A DNA stretch of 64,000 bases from Dugong dugon (taxonomy: Eukaryota; Chordata; Mammalia; Sirenia; Dugongidae): NCBI GenBank assembly GCA_030035585.1, contig CM057460.1, positions 128,634,714-128,698,713 of the forward strand, given 5' to 3'. The first letter of the stretch is position 1; every line of letters starts with the position of its first letter. The position numbers and the translations under genes are program-made. Shown here piece by piece: positions 46,006 through 57,800 of the stretch. A model generated the notes under the pieces. It saw only the letters and a program-made list of their open reading frames with translations, was not told the origin of the DNA and ran no database searches.

Positions 46006-47043
46006 TGGTGCTGAAGTTTTCTTTGTTCTTCTTACCCTCTTGTGCTGAGTTACTTTTGTTTGTGGATTTTTTTTTCATTTCTTTTGTTTTTTTAGGTTTT
46101 GTTTTTGCTGAGACTTTATGTTTTTCCTCTTTTTTATGAGTATGTTTGTTAACTTTCTTTGTGGTTACCATGAATTTTACCCTTATCTTTCTAAGTTTGA
46201 AGCAGTCTACCATTACTTGGTATCGTGTTGCTTTCCTCTCCATTAGAAGGTTCTATACCTATGCTGTTTATTCCCTCTTTTATTGTTTTGACATTGTTGT
46301 CATTTACTGATTAATTGCTCTGATTCCCTGTTGTATTTCTTTTGGTTTTGGCTAGTCCTCAAGAGTTCATTTCCTAGATTGGTATCAGTCTGGTACGATC
46401 CTGTGTCCTAGCTTCTGCCTGTGAGCTGAAGCTGTTTGTCCTCAGATCAAAGAACTCCCTTTAATAATTTTTGTAAGTTTGGTTTGACTTTTAAATATTC
46501 CCTTAATTTCTGTTTATCTGGAAATGACCTAATTTCACCGTCAAATTTGGACGAGAGTTTTGCAGGATATATTATTCTTGGCTGGCAATTTTTTTCTTTC
46601 AAGATTTTATATATGTCATCTCATTGCCTTCTTGCCTGTATGGTTTCTGCCGAATAATCTGAGCTTAGTCTTACTGTTTCTCCTCTGTATGTGACTTCTT
46701 GTTTTTCACCAGCTGCTCTCAGGAGTCTTTGTTTGTCTTTGGTTTTGGCGAACGCGATTATGATACACCTTGGTGATTTTCTTTTGGGGTCTATACTGTA
46801 TGGGGTTCATTGAGCTTCTTGGATGGCCAACTTTTCATCTTTCATGATATTGGGGAAGTTTTCTGTCAGCAGTTCCTCAATGATCCTCTCTGTGTTTTCT
46901 GTTTTCTCCCCCTGTTCTGGAATTCCAATCACTCACAGATTTTGGCTTTTGATTGTATTCCACATAACTCTCAGGGTCTCTTCATTTTTATTTGTTCTTT
47001 TTTCTGAGTTTTCCTGAAACAGAGTTGTATCCAAGTGTTTGTC

Positions 47044-47426
47044 TGTGGGGAGATATGCCATTTAAACATGGCTGCACTATTGACAACTGCAGCCCCCACA
47101 GGCCTCTATGTTGCACAGCATGTTGAGACTTGTCTCCAACATGTTGAGACTTGTCTCCAACATGTTGAGACTTGTCACGACTTGTTTTCCCAAACCTATT
47201 GTCCCTTTCCTGATTGGCTTGTTTACCTGAATTCCTTCTCCCTTGCCTGCACCTAGAGCCCATTGTTCTGTTATTTGCTTCACTGCTTGCTGTATTGACT
47301 ATAAATAAACTCCTGAGACTGAGGCCGGGGTCAACTCCTCAGAGTGACCCTCCTGACCCCACTTCTCTGTAAGAGTAGTATTTGGTTACTGTCTCCGCCA
47401 CCCTGACATTCGCCACTGCTACAACA
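47044..47426 (+). mobile_element. Solo LTR of an endogenous retrovirus
   Basis: This 383-bp element starts TGTGGGGAGA and ends GCTACAACA, the TG...CA termini of a retroviral LTR. It is flanked by an exact 6-bp duplication, TTTGTC, at 47038-47043 and 47427-47432. Removing the LTR and one duplication restores ORF1 of the host L1. AATAAA lies at 47304-47309 within TATAAATAAA, so the LTR points rightward, antisense to ORF1. Three 21-bp direct repeats lie in its 5' half. The 6-bp duplication and the TGTGGGGAG start suggest a class II (betaretrovirus-like) origin. No internal viral genes remain. Confidence 0.92.
47119..47178 (+). repeat. Three 21-bp direct repeats in the LTR
   Basis: CATGTTGAGACTTGTCTCCAA-type units start at 47119, 47140 and 47161, the third diverging after CTTGTC. 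Direct repeats in this part of an LTR (U3) are often enhancer elements; that role here is inferred. Confidence 0.85.
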
Positions 47427-47818
47427 TTTGTCTTCAATTCCACTGATCCTGTCTTCCACCGTTTCAAATCTGCTTCTCAGCCCTACTATGACACCATCCA
47501 TTTCTGAAATCTTGTTGTTTATCTTTTGGATTTCTAATTGTTGTCTTTGTATAATTTCTAGTTGTAAATTTATTTTGGCATTTTGTTCCTATATTATTTT
47601 CCTGAATTCTTCCATTTTTTTTGTCTGTATTTTCCATGAATTTGTCTATTTTTTCCTCATGTTTGTCGGCTTTTTGCCTCAGCTCTTGGAGAATTCTGAG
47701 TATTAGAGATTTGAATACCCTATCAGGTAGGTCTACTGCATTTTCTTCCACTGGAGAATCATCCTTTCCTGTTTTTATAAATGTTTTGATAGTCTGCTGT
47801 CTTCGGGGCATTCAGTAG

Positions 47819-49441
47819 TTAATTTTTCTCATTTACTGACTGTAGATTTGTTTGTTTCGTACCTTTTTAAAAAAAAATTTTGACTATGTCTGAGCAGGTG
47901 GACTGTGTGTTCTTTGTTCTTTGCTCGTCTGTGGGCACAATAATTTTTGCCTCCTTCTCCAGTTGGCAGGGTCATTCACTCAGATATGGTACAGCAGGGC
48001 AGGTCTAGCTGAAGAAGAGTTACTGAGCTGGGTTGTTTGTGGCACTTACTACAGCCACCAGGGCAGGCCGGTAATCAGTGCAGGGCAGGTTCCAGTAGGC
48101 CATGCCTGTGCTGCTTGGTGTTGTGATGTCAAGTGCAGGTGCAGGTAGGCAGGACAGGATGCAGCGGGGGGATTGTTATGTGTGGAGCTAAGATGGATAT
48201 GGGAGAGAGGAGAGAGTAACAGGAGCCAAAAACACGCAAACAAACAAAAAAGAATGCTAGGGGAGCTTGCCGTTGGAGTGGAGAGATGAGAGACTATGAA
48301 ATGGAGAAAAACAAAGGGGAAGAGGAAGAAAAGAAAAGAAAAGAAAAGAATGAATAAATAAAAATCAGAAAGGTTATAGAACTGCAAAGTTCCCAGGGAT
48401 CCTACCGGCGCTGCTATGAGGTCTGGGGAAGTTGCTCTCAGGTGTTGCAGTACAGCCTGGCTAGAAGGTGTAGAGGTATACAACTCCAGGTATTCAGGGA
48501 ACAGAAAGAGAAGGAAGATATAGAGAGATGAGAAACTGAGCAAGGAAGAAATACAAAAAGGGAAAAGAAAACAAAACAAATTAAAAAAAAAAAAAAACAA
48601 GAAAGGCTGCCTAAAAAACAGGAAAAAAAGAAAAAAAGAAATGTTCTCAGGGATCCCTCTGCACGTGTGTGCAAGCTGAGTGGTAAGTCTCCTTGCCACG
48701 CAGCACCGCCTGGCCAGAAAGGGCTCCCAACTCAAGAAAAAGAAAAAAAATCAAACAAACAATTCAAAACAAACAATTGCACAAAAGCTCCAGGATCCCA
48801 CCAGCACCACAGCGAGGCCAGGCAGCAGCTTCACACTTGAACGGAGCTCCACAGCCCCTCAGGAAGAAGCAAAGATGGTGCACGGAGCCAGGTATCTGAG
48901 CAAAGGAGGGGGAGGTGGTGAGAGGTAAGGAAGAAATCAAAAGAAGCAGAAAAAAGCAACACCAGCAGCCAACAAGTGGCACCCAGAGATCTGGCCCGTT
49001 TGGGTGTGTGGAATCCAAGCGGCCGGTGTTTCCCGGTCAAGAGATTGTGGCCACGGGAAGCAGAGGATGCTGAGTTGGGATGAAGAAGGGTGGGGGGTGG
49101 GAAAGCATATATCTCAAGTTACCAGTTGTTATGTCTCCTGCTGGACACTCTGTGAGGCTGCTTTCTCGTACCCCCATTTGCTGGTCTCCGATAGGAGTCC
49201 AAGATGGCGGATCCATGCTGCGTTAGCTGGTAGGGGACCTCTGCATGAATCTCTCCTTGCTCTCCGTTCTCTGTCAGTTTTCTCACTCCATTTGGTGCTT
49301 GGCTGAGTTCTTTGTCTCTTCATTTGATGTTTTAGGGTTTCAGGATTGTTGTATTCTCTGTTTGGCTTAGTTTTTTGGATCTTTGCTGTGGAGGGACTGT
49401 GTGGTGCTTCTGCCTAGAGTGCCATTTTGCCGGAACCTCGA
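47819..49441 (-). promoter_or_regulatory. 5'UTR of the ORF1-only L1, single monomer
   Basis: The 5'UTR contains one copy of the roughly 270-bp monomer (about 48840-49120), against two in L1-1 and L1-A and three in L1-D. A promoter role is inferred from position. Confidence 0.65.
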
Positions 49442-49458
49442 CTCTCATTGTAGTTTTG

Positions 49459-50140
49459 ATTTGCATCTCTCTAGTACCAAATAAGGAGCCCTGGCGATTC
49501 AGTGGTTAAGAGCGCAGGCTACTAACCAAAAGGTCAGCAGTTCAGTTTCACCAGCTGCTCCTTTGAAACCTAATGGGGCAGTTTTACTCTGTCCTATAGG
49601 GTTGCTATAAGTTGGAATTGGCTCAACAGCAAGGGTTTGGGGTTTTTTTTTTTGGTTAAGCCGAATGATTGTGAACAGCTTTTAATATGTTTGTTAGTTC
49701 CCTGGATGTAGTCTTTGGTAAAGATTCTGTTCATGTCCTTTGCCCATTTTGTGTTTGGGTTGTTTGTCTTTTTGTTGCTGAGTTGTTGCAGTTTTCTACA
49801 GATTTTACATATTAGACCCATATCAGATAAGTCGTTTCCAAAGATTTTTTTCCTGTTCCTTAGGTTGCCTATTTACTCTTTTAATAAAGTGGACAAGCAT
49901 AAGTTTTAATTTTTATGAGGTTTTATTTATCGATATTGTCTCCTTTATTTGCACATTTGTTATGTGTGTTATGCTGTTTTTACAAAAGATGAGGTCCCAT
50001 AGTTTTCTCCCTATATTTTCTTCCAGGAATTTTATAGTTTTAGGTTAAACATTTAGATGTTTGATTCATTTTGTGTTAGTTTTTGTGTATGGTGTGATCT
50101 ATGGGTCCTGTTTCATTTTCTGTATGTGAATATCCAGTAT
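49459..50140 (-). mobile_element. L1-H: older LINE-1, right part
   Basis: L1-H ORF2 continues after the insertion (TTCATGTCCTTTGCCCATTT, inverted, near 49730) to about 50140, where an RTE tail follows. A SINE interrupts it at 49484-49653. Confidence 0.86.
49484..49653 (+). mobile_element. AfroSINE-type SINE inside L1-H
   Basis: The copy runs from the head AGGAGCCCTGGCGATTCAGT through AGGTCAGCAGTTCAGTTTCA and the body to TTGGAATTGGCTCAACAGCA and a GT-rich tail. Confidence 0.9.
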
Positions 50141-50176
50141 TGCCATGGGTCAGAACCAACTAGATGGCACCTAACA
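50141..50176 (+). mobile_element. RTE 3'-terminal scrap
   Basis: GGGTCAGAACCAACTAGATG followed by GCACCTAACA is the extreme 3' end of RTE in plus orientation, only about 35 bp. Confidence 0.7.
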
Positions 50177-50351
50177 TATATAATAATAATGTTTCCTTAT
50201 GATTAAATTAAGGTTATGCACTCCAAGCTGGGATACTGCACAGCTGAAGTTCTGTCCTTCTTAGGGTGTCACATCTACAGGTACATGATGACCATGTCTC
50301 TCTTATGTTCATTTTGATCACCTGGTCAAGGTGTTATCCTATTTCTTCAAG

Positions 50352-51150
50352 GTATGCTGTTGCTGTAAGGTGCCATCCAGTCAATGTCCTTCTCCAGAGA
50401 CTGATCCCGCCTGATAGCATGTCCAAAGTACATGAGATGAAGGCTCGCCATCCTTGCTTCTAAGGAGCATTCTGGCTGTACTTCTTCCAAGACAGATTTG
50501 TTCACTCTCCTAGTAGTCGATGATATATTCAGTATTCTTTGCTAATACCATGATTCAAATGCATCAATTCTTCTTCAGTCTTCCTTACTCATTGTCCAGT
50601 TTTCCCATCCATATGAGGTGATTGAAAATACTGTCTTGGATCCGGCACACGTTAGTTCTCAAGGTAGATCTTTGGTTTTTAACATTTTAAAGAGGTCTTT
50701 TGCAGCAGATTTGCCCAATACAATATGTCATTTGATTTACTGACTGCTGCTTCAATGGGCATAAATTGTAGATCCAATTAAAATAAAATCATTGACAACT
50801 TCAATATTTTCTCCATTTATCATGATGTTGCTTATTGGTCCAGTTATGAGGATTTTTGTTTCCTTTATGTTGAGGTATAATCCATACTGAAGGTTGTAGT
50901 CTTTGATCTTCATCATTAAGTGCTCCCAATCCTCTCTGCTTCCAGCAAGCAAGGTTGTGTCATCTGCATATTGCAGGTTGTTACTGAGTCTTCCTCCAAT
51001 CCTGATGCTGCATTCTTCTTCATATAGTTCAGCTTCTCGGATTATATGCTTAGCATAGAGATTGAAATAAGTGTTGTGAAAGGATACAACCCTGACACAC
51101 AACTTTCCTGATTTTAAAGCATGCAGTATCCCCTTGTTCTGTTCCAACAA
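50352..51150 (-). mobile_element. RTE LINE fragment with intact YADD box
   Basis: This is a minus-strand RTE 3' half. A 176-codon frame (50752-51282) contains the RT active-site stretch NLQYADDTTLLAGS followed by the thumb-side sequence. The first roughly 45 codons of that frame come from neighbouring non-RTE sequence, so the frame is a chimera, not a gene. The same flanking old repeat seems to continue on both sides (about 50230-50345 and 51151-51470), suggesting RTE inserted into it. Confidence 0.85.
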
Positions 51151-52959
51151 CTGCCTTATACTTATCACTTTATAAGTACTGTTTTTTCCCTTTGCAACTC
51201 GTAAGCACTCCGTGGGAAGGCACATTAAGGCCATGCACATATCTTGTTCATCATCAAAATTTCCTGTAAATTTAGCATCCATTGATGAGTCTTACCTGGT
51301 TTAATATTTATCCTGATGGTTATAAAATGCTTAATTCCTTCTGCATTTATCAGGTAGCCTTTATATTCTACTGTAAGGAAGGGCTCTCCATTCACCTGTA
51401 CTTATTTATGCGCTTATTCAATCATTTATTCATCATGTTATTATTGGTATAATCTGGTTATTATCAGGTCTCCAATTCCAAAAGACAGGAGTCTGACAAA
51501 GCTTAAAGTGAACATTTCAGTTTGCCCATTCAGTTACAGCTCTCTCATATCTTTACATACTCTTCTTTTTTACATAAAGGTTAGAATACTATATATGCTC
51601 TTTTTAACTTTACCTTTTTAATTTAATAATATCTTCCAGAAATTATACTGTATCTGTTCACAGTCTTCTCATTCGGTTTTCCAGCTGCATAATGCTCCAT
51701 TGTGCCCGTATTCTGTATTGTGGTTTATTTAGTGTTATATGCTTGGACATTTGTGTAGTTTCTAATATTTTGAAATTAAAAGCAATGCTGCAATGAATAA
51801 CCTTGTACATACATACTTTTGCATTGTTGATGATGTATCTTCAGGGCAAATTCCTAAAAGCAGGATGGTTAGATCTAAAGATAAATGCATATGTAGTTTT
51901 GTTAGCTATCGCCAGAATTCCTTCAATAGGTTTTGTACCATTTTCCATCCCCACTAGCAATATGAGAGTGCCTTTATTCTCAGAGCTACAGGCTGCATTT
52001 TGGTGAGCCTGGACAGGGAACAGACAGAGAAGCTGGGAAGCATCCCCCTCTTCATCATTGCCAAAATATAGTACCCTTTGGACATTCTCCTTTTAAAGGT
52101 TAGTTCTCTTTTTATTAGGCCATGGAAAATCTCCACCTATGACAATTGTTCCGTGTTTTGGGAGGTGAGAGAAGAGGTAGATTTTTCTTTCACTGTCTTT
52201 ACATTACTCCCTTATAGCCTAGTCCCAGTTTTTATACTTGTCCATTCTAAATAATGGCAATGCTAGGAAATGTTGGCTCTGTGGGTTTATATTATTTCAT
52301 GGAGTCAAGAGACTTCTGCTTATCAGACACTGGATAATTTCTAAACTGGCTACTATATTGAAAATAAAGCAAAACAATAGACATATTTAGAATGTAGAAA
52401 ACCATCTGTGAGTAATTTTCCTCTGATGAATAAGGAGATATTAGTTAATAGGCATAGTAATAACTGACTATGATAAGGTATACTTTTATTTCACTTTCTT
52501 TGTTATCATAGTAATTACAATTAGGTTCCCTCAACTCATTTTACTCTCAAGGGAGAAAAGCAACTATTTATTAACTAGGTCACTTAACTTAAAATCACCA
52601 AAATATTTGCACTGATATATTTTCTATGGAAGATAAGACCCTATCAGGCACTCAAGGATGTCTGTTAAATGAATACTTGACTGAAGACAAGATACAATTT
52701 TTTTCCCCAAATGAAAATTTATACATAAATTATTATGTGACTCTAATTGCTCCCTCATACTGTGACAGCACACTCCTCCTTTCCACCCCTGATTCCTCAT
52801 GTCCACTCAGCCAGCTCCTAACCCTCTCTGCCTTCCCATCTCACCTCCGGACAAAAGCTGCCCATTTAGTCTCCTGTATCTACTTGAGCTAAGAGGCACA
52901 CTCCCTCACGAGTATCACCTTATGTTTCACAGTCCAGTCCAGTAGCCGTGTGAAGAGTT
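51151..52959. other. Old repeat remnants and non-coding DNA
   Basis: About 51151-51470 looks like an old interspersed repeat whose family I cannot name. 51530-51990 is a minus-strand L1 fragment (listed). From about 51990 to 52959 I see AT-rich sequence and no gene. Confidence 0.45.
51530..51990 (-). mobile_element. Ancient L1 fragment (ORF2 C-terminal region)
   Basis: GCAATGCTGCAATGAATAAC and TTTGTACCATTTTCCATCCC on the plus strand are the inverse of the L1 ORF2 C-terminal region found in L1-F and L1-H. It is very diverged. Confidence 0.7.
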
Positions 52960-53640
52960 GGCCGAGGAAATTGTTTTAGTTCTGGGCTGATAGAGAATTC
53001 AGGGGCCATGTTTTCTGGGGTTCCTCCAATCTCAGACCATTAAGTCTGGCCTTCTTACTAGAATTTGAGTTCTGCACCCCACTTTTCTCCTGCTCCATCC
53101 GTGACTCTCTGTTGTGTTCCCTGTCAGGGCAGTCATTGGTGGTAGCCGGGCACCATCTAGTTCTACTGCTCTCAGGCTGATGAAGTCTCTGGTTTATGTG
53201 GCTCTTTCTGTTTCTTGGGCTACTACTTTCTTTGTGTCTTTGGTGTTCTTCATTCTGCTTTACTCCAGGTGGCTGGGACCAATTGATGCATCTTAATTGG
53301 CTGCTTGCAACCTTTTAAGATCCCAGATGCCATTCACCAAAGTAGGATGCAGACTATTTTATTTATAAATTTTGTTCTTCCAATTGACCTAGATGTCCCC
53401 TGAAAGCGTGGTCTGCAGAAACCTACCCCTGCTACTCTGTCCCACCAAGTGCTTGATTGTATTCAGGAAACTTCTAAGATTTGGTTTAGTCCAGTTGTGC
53501 TGAGTTCCCTTGTAGTGAATGCTGTCCTTCCCTTCACATAAGATAATTCTTACCTACTATCTAGTTAGTAAATAACCCTCCCTCTCACTCCCTGCCCTCG
53601 TAACCATCAAAGAATGCTTTCTTCTGTGTTTAAAACTTTT
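52960..53640 (-). mobile_element. L1-E: 3'UTR, left part of a split L1
   Basis: This minus-strand L1 3'UTR contains GGTGGTAGCCGGGCACCATC, as in L1-A near 5480 and L1-D near 54330. It stops at 53641, where L1-D is inserted. The ORF2 end of the same element resumes at 62305. Confidence 0.85.
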
Positions 53641-53651
53641 CTTGGGTTCTT
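53641..53651. repeat. Target-site duplication, left copy, of L1-D
   Basis: CTTGGGTTCTT matches CTTGAGTTCTT at 62305-62315 with one difference. Confidence 0.75.
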
Positions 53652-53689
53652 TTTTTCTTTTCTTTTTTTTTTTTATATTTTATTGTACT

Positions 53690-54190
53690 TCAGGTGAAGT
53701 CTTACAGAACAAATAGTTTCTCATGAAAGAGTAGTACACATGTTGTTTTATGACATTGGTTAACAACCCCACAACATAGTAACCCTTTGAATTCTCAACC
53801 TTTTTTTTTTTTGGGTGAAAATACACATAGCCAAAGATACACCGTTTCAAAAATTTCTACATACACCGTTCAGTGACATTGACTACGCTCTTCCAATTGT
53901 GCTGTTATTCTCAGTTAAGATGAAGGCTTACAGAACAAAATAGTTTCTCATTTAACAGTTACTAGAGATGCTGCCCTATGACATTGATTAACAATCTCAC
54001 AACACATCAACAATAACCTTAATCAACCTTGGCTTCCCTATCACCACCTTCCTTGTCCCCTTCGGACTTCTGGGCCTTGTCACTTGACTCCTGTACCTTG
54101 TAAGCCTCATTTGGTTTCACAGGGCTGTCCATTCCAGGCTAAACAGTGAACCTCGGAGGTAGCTTCACCACTGAGCTAAAAGGGTGTCTT
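53690..54190 (-). repeat. Two tandem 3'UTR modules at the end of L1-D
   Basis: The anchor TGAAGTCTTACAG/TGAAGGCTTACAG starts at 53695 and 53921, a spacing of 226 bp. This is the same module present three times in L1-A and twice in L1-B. Confidence 0.75.
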
Positions 54191-54832
54191 GCGGCCATAC
54201 TTGTGAGGTTTCTCCAGTCTCCTTTAGGCCAGTAAATCTGGTCTTTTTTTTTTTGTGAGTTAGAATTATGCTCTACATCCTTCTACAGCTCTGTCCAGAA
54301 CCCTCTGTTGTGAACCTAGTCAGAGCAGGCAGTGGTGGTAGCCGGGCACTATCTAGCTGTACTGGACTCAGTCCGGTGGAGGACTTGGTAGCTGTGGACC
54401 ATTAGTCCTTCAGACTAATCTTTTCCTTGTATCCTGTTCTCTTCATTCTCCCTTGCTCCCAAAGGGATGAGACCAGTGGAGTATCTTAGATGGCCGCTCA
54501 GAAGCTTTTAAGATCCCAGACTCTACTCACCAAGGTAGAATGTAGAGCATTGTCTTTATAAGTTGTGTCATGCCAATTGGGCTAGATGATCCCCGGAACG
54601 ATGCTCCCCACAGCCCTCCCCTTACCAATTCAGTCCCTCAGGGAGTTTGGATGTGTCTATGGGGCTTCCATGACCTTTCCTTGTACAGGTTTTTCTAGTT
54701 TCCCCTGTATTGTGTACTATCTCACCCTTCACCCAAGATACCACTTATCTATTGCCTATTTAGTATTTCCCCCCCACCCCTGGTAACCAACAAAGATTGT
54801 TACATTTTGTGTGTGAACGTTTTCATGGGTTT

Positions 54833-57800
54833 TTACAATAGAGGTCTCATAAAATATTTGTCTTTTTGTGATTGACTTATTTCACTCAGCATAATGTCCT
54901 CAAGTTTCATCCATGTTATGAGATGTTTCACAGATTCATTGTTGTTCTTTCTCGTTGCATAGTACTCCATTGTGTGTATGTACCATAGTTTGTTTATCCA
55001 CTCATCTGTTGATGGGCATCTAGGTTGTTTCCATCGTTTTGCTATTGTGAACAATGCTGCCATGAACATAGGTGTGCATATGTCTATTCGAGTGACGACT
55101 CTTATTTCTCTAGGATATATTCCTAGGAGTGAGATTGCTGGATCTAATGGTATGTCTATTTCTAGCTTTCTGAGGAAGGACCATATCCTTTTCCAAAATG
55201 GTTGTATCATTTTGCATTCCCACCAGCAGTTCATAAGAGTTCCCATCTCTGCGCAGCCTCTCCAACATTTGTGATTTCCAGTGTTTTTGATTCGTGCCAG
55301 TAATGCTGGGGAGAGATGGTATCTCATTGTGGTTTTAATTTGCATTTCTCTAATGGCTAGTGATCGCGAGCATTTCCTCATGTGTCTGTTGGCCATTTGA
55401 ATGTCTTCTTTGGTGAAGTGTCTGTTCATTTCCTTTGCCCATTTTTTAATAGGATTATCTGTCTTTTTGTTGTAGAGGTGTTGGATTTTCTTGTAGATTA
55501 TGGAGATTAGACCTTTGCCTGACTTGTACTGTCCAAAAATTTTTTCCCAGTCTGTAGGTTCTCTTTTGAATCTTTTGGTGAAGTCTTTTGAAGAACATAG
55601 GTGTTTGATTTTTAGAAGATCCCAATTATCTAGCTTATCTGTTGGGTTTTGTGCACTGATGGTTATAGTTTGTATCCTGTTAATGCCATGTATTAAGGCC
55701 TGAAGTGTTGGTCCTACTTTTTTTTCTATGAATTTTATACTTTTAGGCTTTATATTCAGGTCTTTGATCCATTTTGAGGTAGTTTTTCTATACCGTGTGA
55801 GGTATGGGTCCTGTTTCATTTTTTTGCAAATGGATATTCAGTTTTGCCAGCACCATTTGTTAAAAAGACTGTCTTTTCCCCATTTGATGGACTTTGGGCC
55901 CTTGTCGAAGATCAGGTGACCGTAGGTGGATGGATTTACATCTGGGTTCTCAATTCTGTTCCATTGGTCAATGTACCTGTCATACCAGTACCATGCTGTT
56001 TTGACTACTGTAGCTGTATAGTAGGTTCTGAAGTCAGGTAGTGTGAGTCCTCCAACTTCATTCTTCTTCTTCAGTAGTGCTTTACTTATTCGGGGCTTCT
56101 TCCATTTCCATATAAAGTTAATGATTAGTTTTTCCAACCCTTGGAAGAATGTTGTTGGTATTTGGATTGGGATTGCGTTGTATTTGTAAATTGCTTTGGG
56201 TAGAATTGACATTATCACAATGTTGAGTCTGCCTATCCATGAGCATGGTATGTTTTTCCATTTATGTATATCCTTTGGGTTTCATGCAGTAGTGTTTTGT
56301 AGTTTTCTTTGTATAGGTCTTTTATATTCCTGGTCAGATTTATTCCTAAGTATTTTCTTTTTTTAGTGGCTATTGAAAATGGTATTGTTTTCCTTATTTC
56401 CTCTTCATTGTTCTCCTTATTGGTGTATACGAATCCAACTGAGTTTTGAATGTTTATGTTGTATCCTGCTACTCTGCTGAATCTTTCTATTAGTTCCAGT
56501 AGTTTTCTCGTGGAGTCTTTAGGGTTTTCTACGTATACTATCATATCCTTTGCAAAAAGGGACAGTTTAACTTCTTCGTTACCAATTTGGATGCCCTTTA
56601 TTTCTTTTTCTTGCCTTATTGCTGTAGCTAGAACTTCCAGCAAAATGTTAAATAGAAGTGGTGATAAAGGGCATCCTTGTCTTGTTCCTGTTTTCAAGGG
56701 GAATGTTTTCAGCCTCTCTCCAGTAAGAATGATGTTGGCCGTTGGTTTTGTATAGATGCCCTTTATTATGTGGAGAAATTCCCCTTCAATACCTATTTGA
56801 TTGAGAGTTTTTATCAGGAATGGGTGTGGGACTTTGTCAAATGCCTTTTCTGTGTCATTTGAGATGATTATGTGATTATCTTCTTTCCTTTTATTTATGT
56901 GGTGGATTACGTTGATTGATTTTCTAATGTTGAACCATTCTTTCATACCTGGTATGAATCCTACTTGGTGGTGGTGTATTATTTTTTTGATATGATGCTG
57001 AATTTTATTGGCTAGAATTTTGTTCAGAATTTTTGCGTCTATATTCATGAGAGATATTGGTCTCTAATTTTCTTTTTTTGTGATGTCTTTGCCTGGTTTT
57101 GGTATCAACGTTGTGCTGGCTTCATAGAATGAATTTTTGAAGTGTTGCTTCATCTTCTATGCTCTGAAATAGCTTCAGTAGTACTGGTACAAGCTCTTCT
57201 ATAAATGTTTTGCAGAATTCTCCAGTGAAGCCATCTAGGCCAGGGCTTTTTTTTAGTTGGGAGTTTTTTTTACCTTTTCAATCTCTTCTCTTGTTATGGG
57301 TCTGTTCAGATTTTCAACATCACTTTGTTGTAGCTTGGGTAGGCCGTGTGTTTCTAGAAATTTATCCATTTCCTCTAGGTTTTCAAATTTGTTGGAGTAG
57401 AGTTTTTCATAATATTCTGTTCTAATACTTTTTTTTTCGGTTGGGTCTGTTGCAATGTCCCCCGTTTCATTTCTTATTTGGGTTATTTGTGTCCTCTCCT
57501 GTTTTTCTTTTGTCAGTCTGTCCAGTGGTTTGTCGATTTTGTTGATTCTTTCAAAGAACCAACTTTTGGTTTAGTTGATCCTTTCTATTATTTTTCTGTT
57601 CTCTATTTCATTTATTTCTGCTCTGATCTTTACTCTTTCCTTTCTTCCGGTGGTTGTGGGCTTTTTTTGCTGTTCTCTTTTGATTTGTTTGAATTCTGTA
57701 GTTAATGCTTTGATTTTTTCCTTTTCTTCTTTTTTGATATGTGCATCTATTGCTATAAATTGTCCTCTGAGGACAGCCTTTGCTGTGTCCCAAAGGTTTT

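Larger units (their letters stand above)
46408..47811 (-). pseudogene. ORF1 of the ORF1-only L1, split by an LTR
   Basis: This is LINE-1 ORF1 starting MPRRQQTIKTF at 47811. The stop lies at 46408-46410. The coiled-coil part includes LQELRQKADKHEEKIDKF and then loses frame near the KNGRIQENN segment (an added base by comparison with L1-A). The retroviral LTR at 47044-47426 plus its 6-bp duplication splits the gene. The RRM-like and C-terminal parts follow at 47043-46411 and contain further changes. No functional ORF1 protein is possible. Confidence 0.9.
46006..49441 (-). mobile_element. ORF1-only LINE-1 insertion (5'UTR + ORF1, no ORF2)
   Basis: This is a minus-strand L1 with a complete 5' end (49441, GCCATTTTGCCGGAACC), a 5'UTR with one monomer (anchor near 48868) and ORF1 (47811-46408). 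It then ends in the ORF1-ORF2 spacer at the sense sequence CTTCAGCACCAC. In L1-A and L1-D that position is followed at once by an A-tract and, a few bases on, the ORF2 ATG. There is no ORF2, no 3'UTR and no separate poly(A) tail. A perfect 17-bp duplication flanks it, so it is a genuine insertion, not a deletion product. About 3.05 kb without the LTR it later received. Confidence 0.92.

Noticed and set aside
47119-47178. Three regularly spaced 21-bp repeats as a possible CRISPR-like array
   Set aside because: The units are directly adjacent without spacers and lie inside a retroviral LTR of a mammalian genome.
50752-51282. 176-codon frame containing a YADD motif
   Set aside because: The motif is genuine RTE reverse transcriptase, but the first part of the frame is neighbouring repeat sequence and the element lacks its endonuclease; it is a chance fusion frame.
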